A stretch of DNA of 41,737 nucleotides, taken from contig JALZUD010000054.1 of NCBI GenBank assembly GCA_023301725.1, positions 1 through 41,737 on the forward strand, written 5' to 3'. The first letter of the stretch is position 1. Each line of letters opens with the position of its first letter. The notes beneath the pieces are model-generated. The model worked only from the letters and a program-made list of their open reading frames with translations. It ran no database searches and was not told where the DNA came from. The DNA comes from Granulosicoccus sp. (GTDB lineage: Bacteria > Pseudomonadota > Gammaproteobacteria > Granulosicoccales > Granulosicoccaceae). This document shows, piece after piece, positions 40,810 to 41,737 of the stretch. A program made the translations under genes and the position numbers.

Positions 40810-40995
40810 GTGCGAAATGTTATAAGTGTTCGCTCCGTTGATGGGACTACTGAAACACACGTTCTATTCTTTCCCGATAACATATGCTTCGAGGGATTTC
40901 TCTCTGATCCTATCAGGACGGCATTGACTAACGATTGGAAACGTACAGGTGTGACATCTACAATTTCAGATGTCGAGCAAGTCGATTACCTTTGA
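40810..40995 (+). CDS. Possible small protein of unknown function, or gene remnant
   Basis: About 61 codons from a GTG at 40810 (the frame is open to 40750, but that part is the terminator). The product is not recognised. It contains VRSVDGTTETHVLFFPDNICFEGFL and ends DVEQVDYL. The composition (beta-strand-like, Asp/Thr-rich) looks protein-like, but there is no ribosome site and no family assignment. It may be the tail of a decayed gene, or a small gene associated with the immunity-like gene at 41166. A chance frame is also possible. Confidence 0.25.
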   Translation: MRNVISVRSVDGTTETHVLFFPDNICFEGFLSDPIRTALTNDWKRTGVTSTISDVEQVDYL

Positions 40996-41153
40996 AACGT
41001 AAGCTGCTTGGTTAGTTGGAGTGGTACGCGGTTTAAATGATAGCAATGGGTACCTTTTCTGCCTTATCAATTACAATCCAAGTTGAACAGTAAAAATCGA
41101 CGCTATCGGCCCTGAGCTGACGGTAGACACAAGTACACGACGTTTTATTTTCC

Positions 41154-41160
41154 GAGGAAG
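41154..41160 (+). promoter_or_regulatory. Ribosome binding site supporting a TTG start at 41166
   Basis: GAGGAAG lies immediately upstream, leaving seven bases between GAGGA and TTG 41166. No ATG or GTG is nearby in that frame. Confidence 0.55.
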
Positions 41161-41165
41161 AACTA

Positions 41166-41594
41166 TTGCTCCCTTTCGCACTCGACAGCAAACTTGATGT
41201 CCTAGATCTCTACGAGCTTGAAAGCGATGGAAGATTTCAGTTAATTCGCGTTGGAGCTTTAGGGCCAGTGATGATTGGGTATAACTACATACTCTTTGCT
41301 ACCACACTAGCAGAGCAGCTTTGCAGTTTCGATTTAGAAGGAATTAGATTCGAAACAGCTGTAATTTGGGACAGGACGCAGGACATAGAGCATTCAGGGT
41401 ATCAACAAGCGCATATAAGCAACCATTTTTCATTCGATCAGATTAACGATGTTAATTTGGATGGGTTGAGATTCTTTGTTATGGATAACCGATACCTTTT
41501 TGCAAGCCCTAGTCTGAAATTAATATTGGAGTCGGAGTTCAGTAACCACTTCAATTTCACAGATGGTCTTAGTAACTTTGGTGGATCGCCCTAG
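41166..41594 (+). CDS. Small protein resembling polymorphic-toxin immunity proteins
   Basis: This 142-residue cytoplasmic protein has no signal peptide. It starts at TTG with a good GAGGA site seven bases upstream. The C-terminal part LDGLRFFVMDNRYLFASPSLKLILESEFSNHFNFTDG resembles the ending of Imm11/DUF1629-type and related immunity proteins, in which an iFRv-x-vfvSd-lk-al pattern is followed by a final strand. This likeness was read by eye and is weak. Codons are clearly more AT-rich than in the purine operon, which would fit recent acquisition. No toxin, Rhs or Hcp/VgrG gene is within the window, so it may be an orphan immunity gene or belong to a locus beyond the right edge. The remaining 143 bp after it show no gene. 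Confidence 0.5.
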   Translation: MLPFALDSKLDVLDLYELESDGRFQLIRVGALGPVMIGYNYILFATTLAEQLCSFDLEGIRFETAVIWDRTQDIEHSGYQQAHISNHFSFDQINDVNLDGLRFFVMDNRYLFASPSLKLILESEFSNHFNFTDGLSNFGGSP

Positions 41595-41737
41595 CTTAAT
41601 AAGTGCAATTTATTTGCGTGGATAGGACCGGAAAGGGCACTTTGGAGCCATTCACTATCTCATTCTAATCCGGACGTTCACACAGCAGCGTCAATCAGAG
41701 GGATGGCAATAAGAAAATTCCTAATCGTTAGTTTTCG

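Overview
The window reads as one continuous chromosomal segment of a Gram-negative gammaproteobacterium. Supporting this are a full ybgC-tolQRAB-pal-cpoB envelope operon followed by tRNA-Lys(TTT), as in Escherichia coli; ruvB directly upstream of ybgC; an ilvI-ilvH-pssA block; a psi-like gene next to rimI; and prfC. Base composition is mid-range and codon use is fairly even, except for the last ~0.9 kb, which is visibly more AT-rich. No species can be named from the sequence alone. I see no prophage, insertion sequence, integrase or CRISPR array.

Layout. (1) 116-4730: a five-component branched-chain amino acid-type (HAAT) ABC importer packed in four genes, because the two permeases are fused. 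(2) 4782-5795: ruvB, without ruvA or ruvC beside it. (3) 5835-12653: a 12-bp tandem repeat, then ybgC, tolQ, tolR, an unusually long tolA, tolB, pal, cpoB and tRNA-Lys. (4) 12697-13359: a TVP38/TMEM64-type membrane protein. (5) 13664-22410: the most unusual part. Three paralogous proteins each have an OmpA-like N-terminal barrel and a C-terminal OmpA (peptidoglycan-binding) domain, two of them with lipoprotein signals. They surround a 1361-residue Asp-rich secreted protein made of thrombospondin type-3-like calcium-binding repeats in ~285-residue super-repeats, ending in a sorting-signal-like tail. The giant gene and the last OmpA lipoprotein overlap by 22 bp. (6) 23069-26260: ATP-type PEP carboxykinase, and on the other strand a BepA-like M48 metalloprotease. 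(7) 26711-32712: ilvI, ilvH, pssA, a putative holD, rimI and prfC. (8) 32788-34549: a small outer membrane barrel protein and a thioredoxin-reductase-like ferredoxin-NADP reductase. (9) 34571-40711: guanine deaminase diverging from a BMP-type nucleoside/purine ABC importer, which together look like a purine scavenging module closed by a strong terminator. (10) 40810-41594: two AT-rich small genes, one resembling polymorphic-toxin immunity proteins.

How the genes work together. Tol-Pal, CpoB, BepA, TolA and the OmpA-like proteins all act at the outer membrane-peptidoglycan interface. My inference for the giant protein and its OmpA partners is a calcium-dependent surface layer, adhesin or matrix protein displayed with dedicated wall-tethering outer membrane partners. 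This cluster is the best candidate for an undescribed system.
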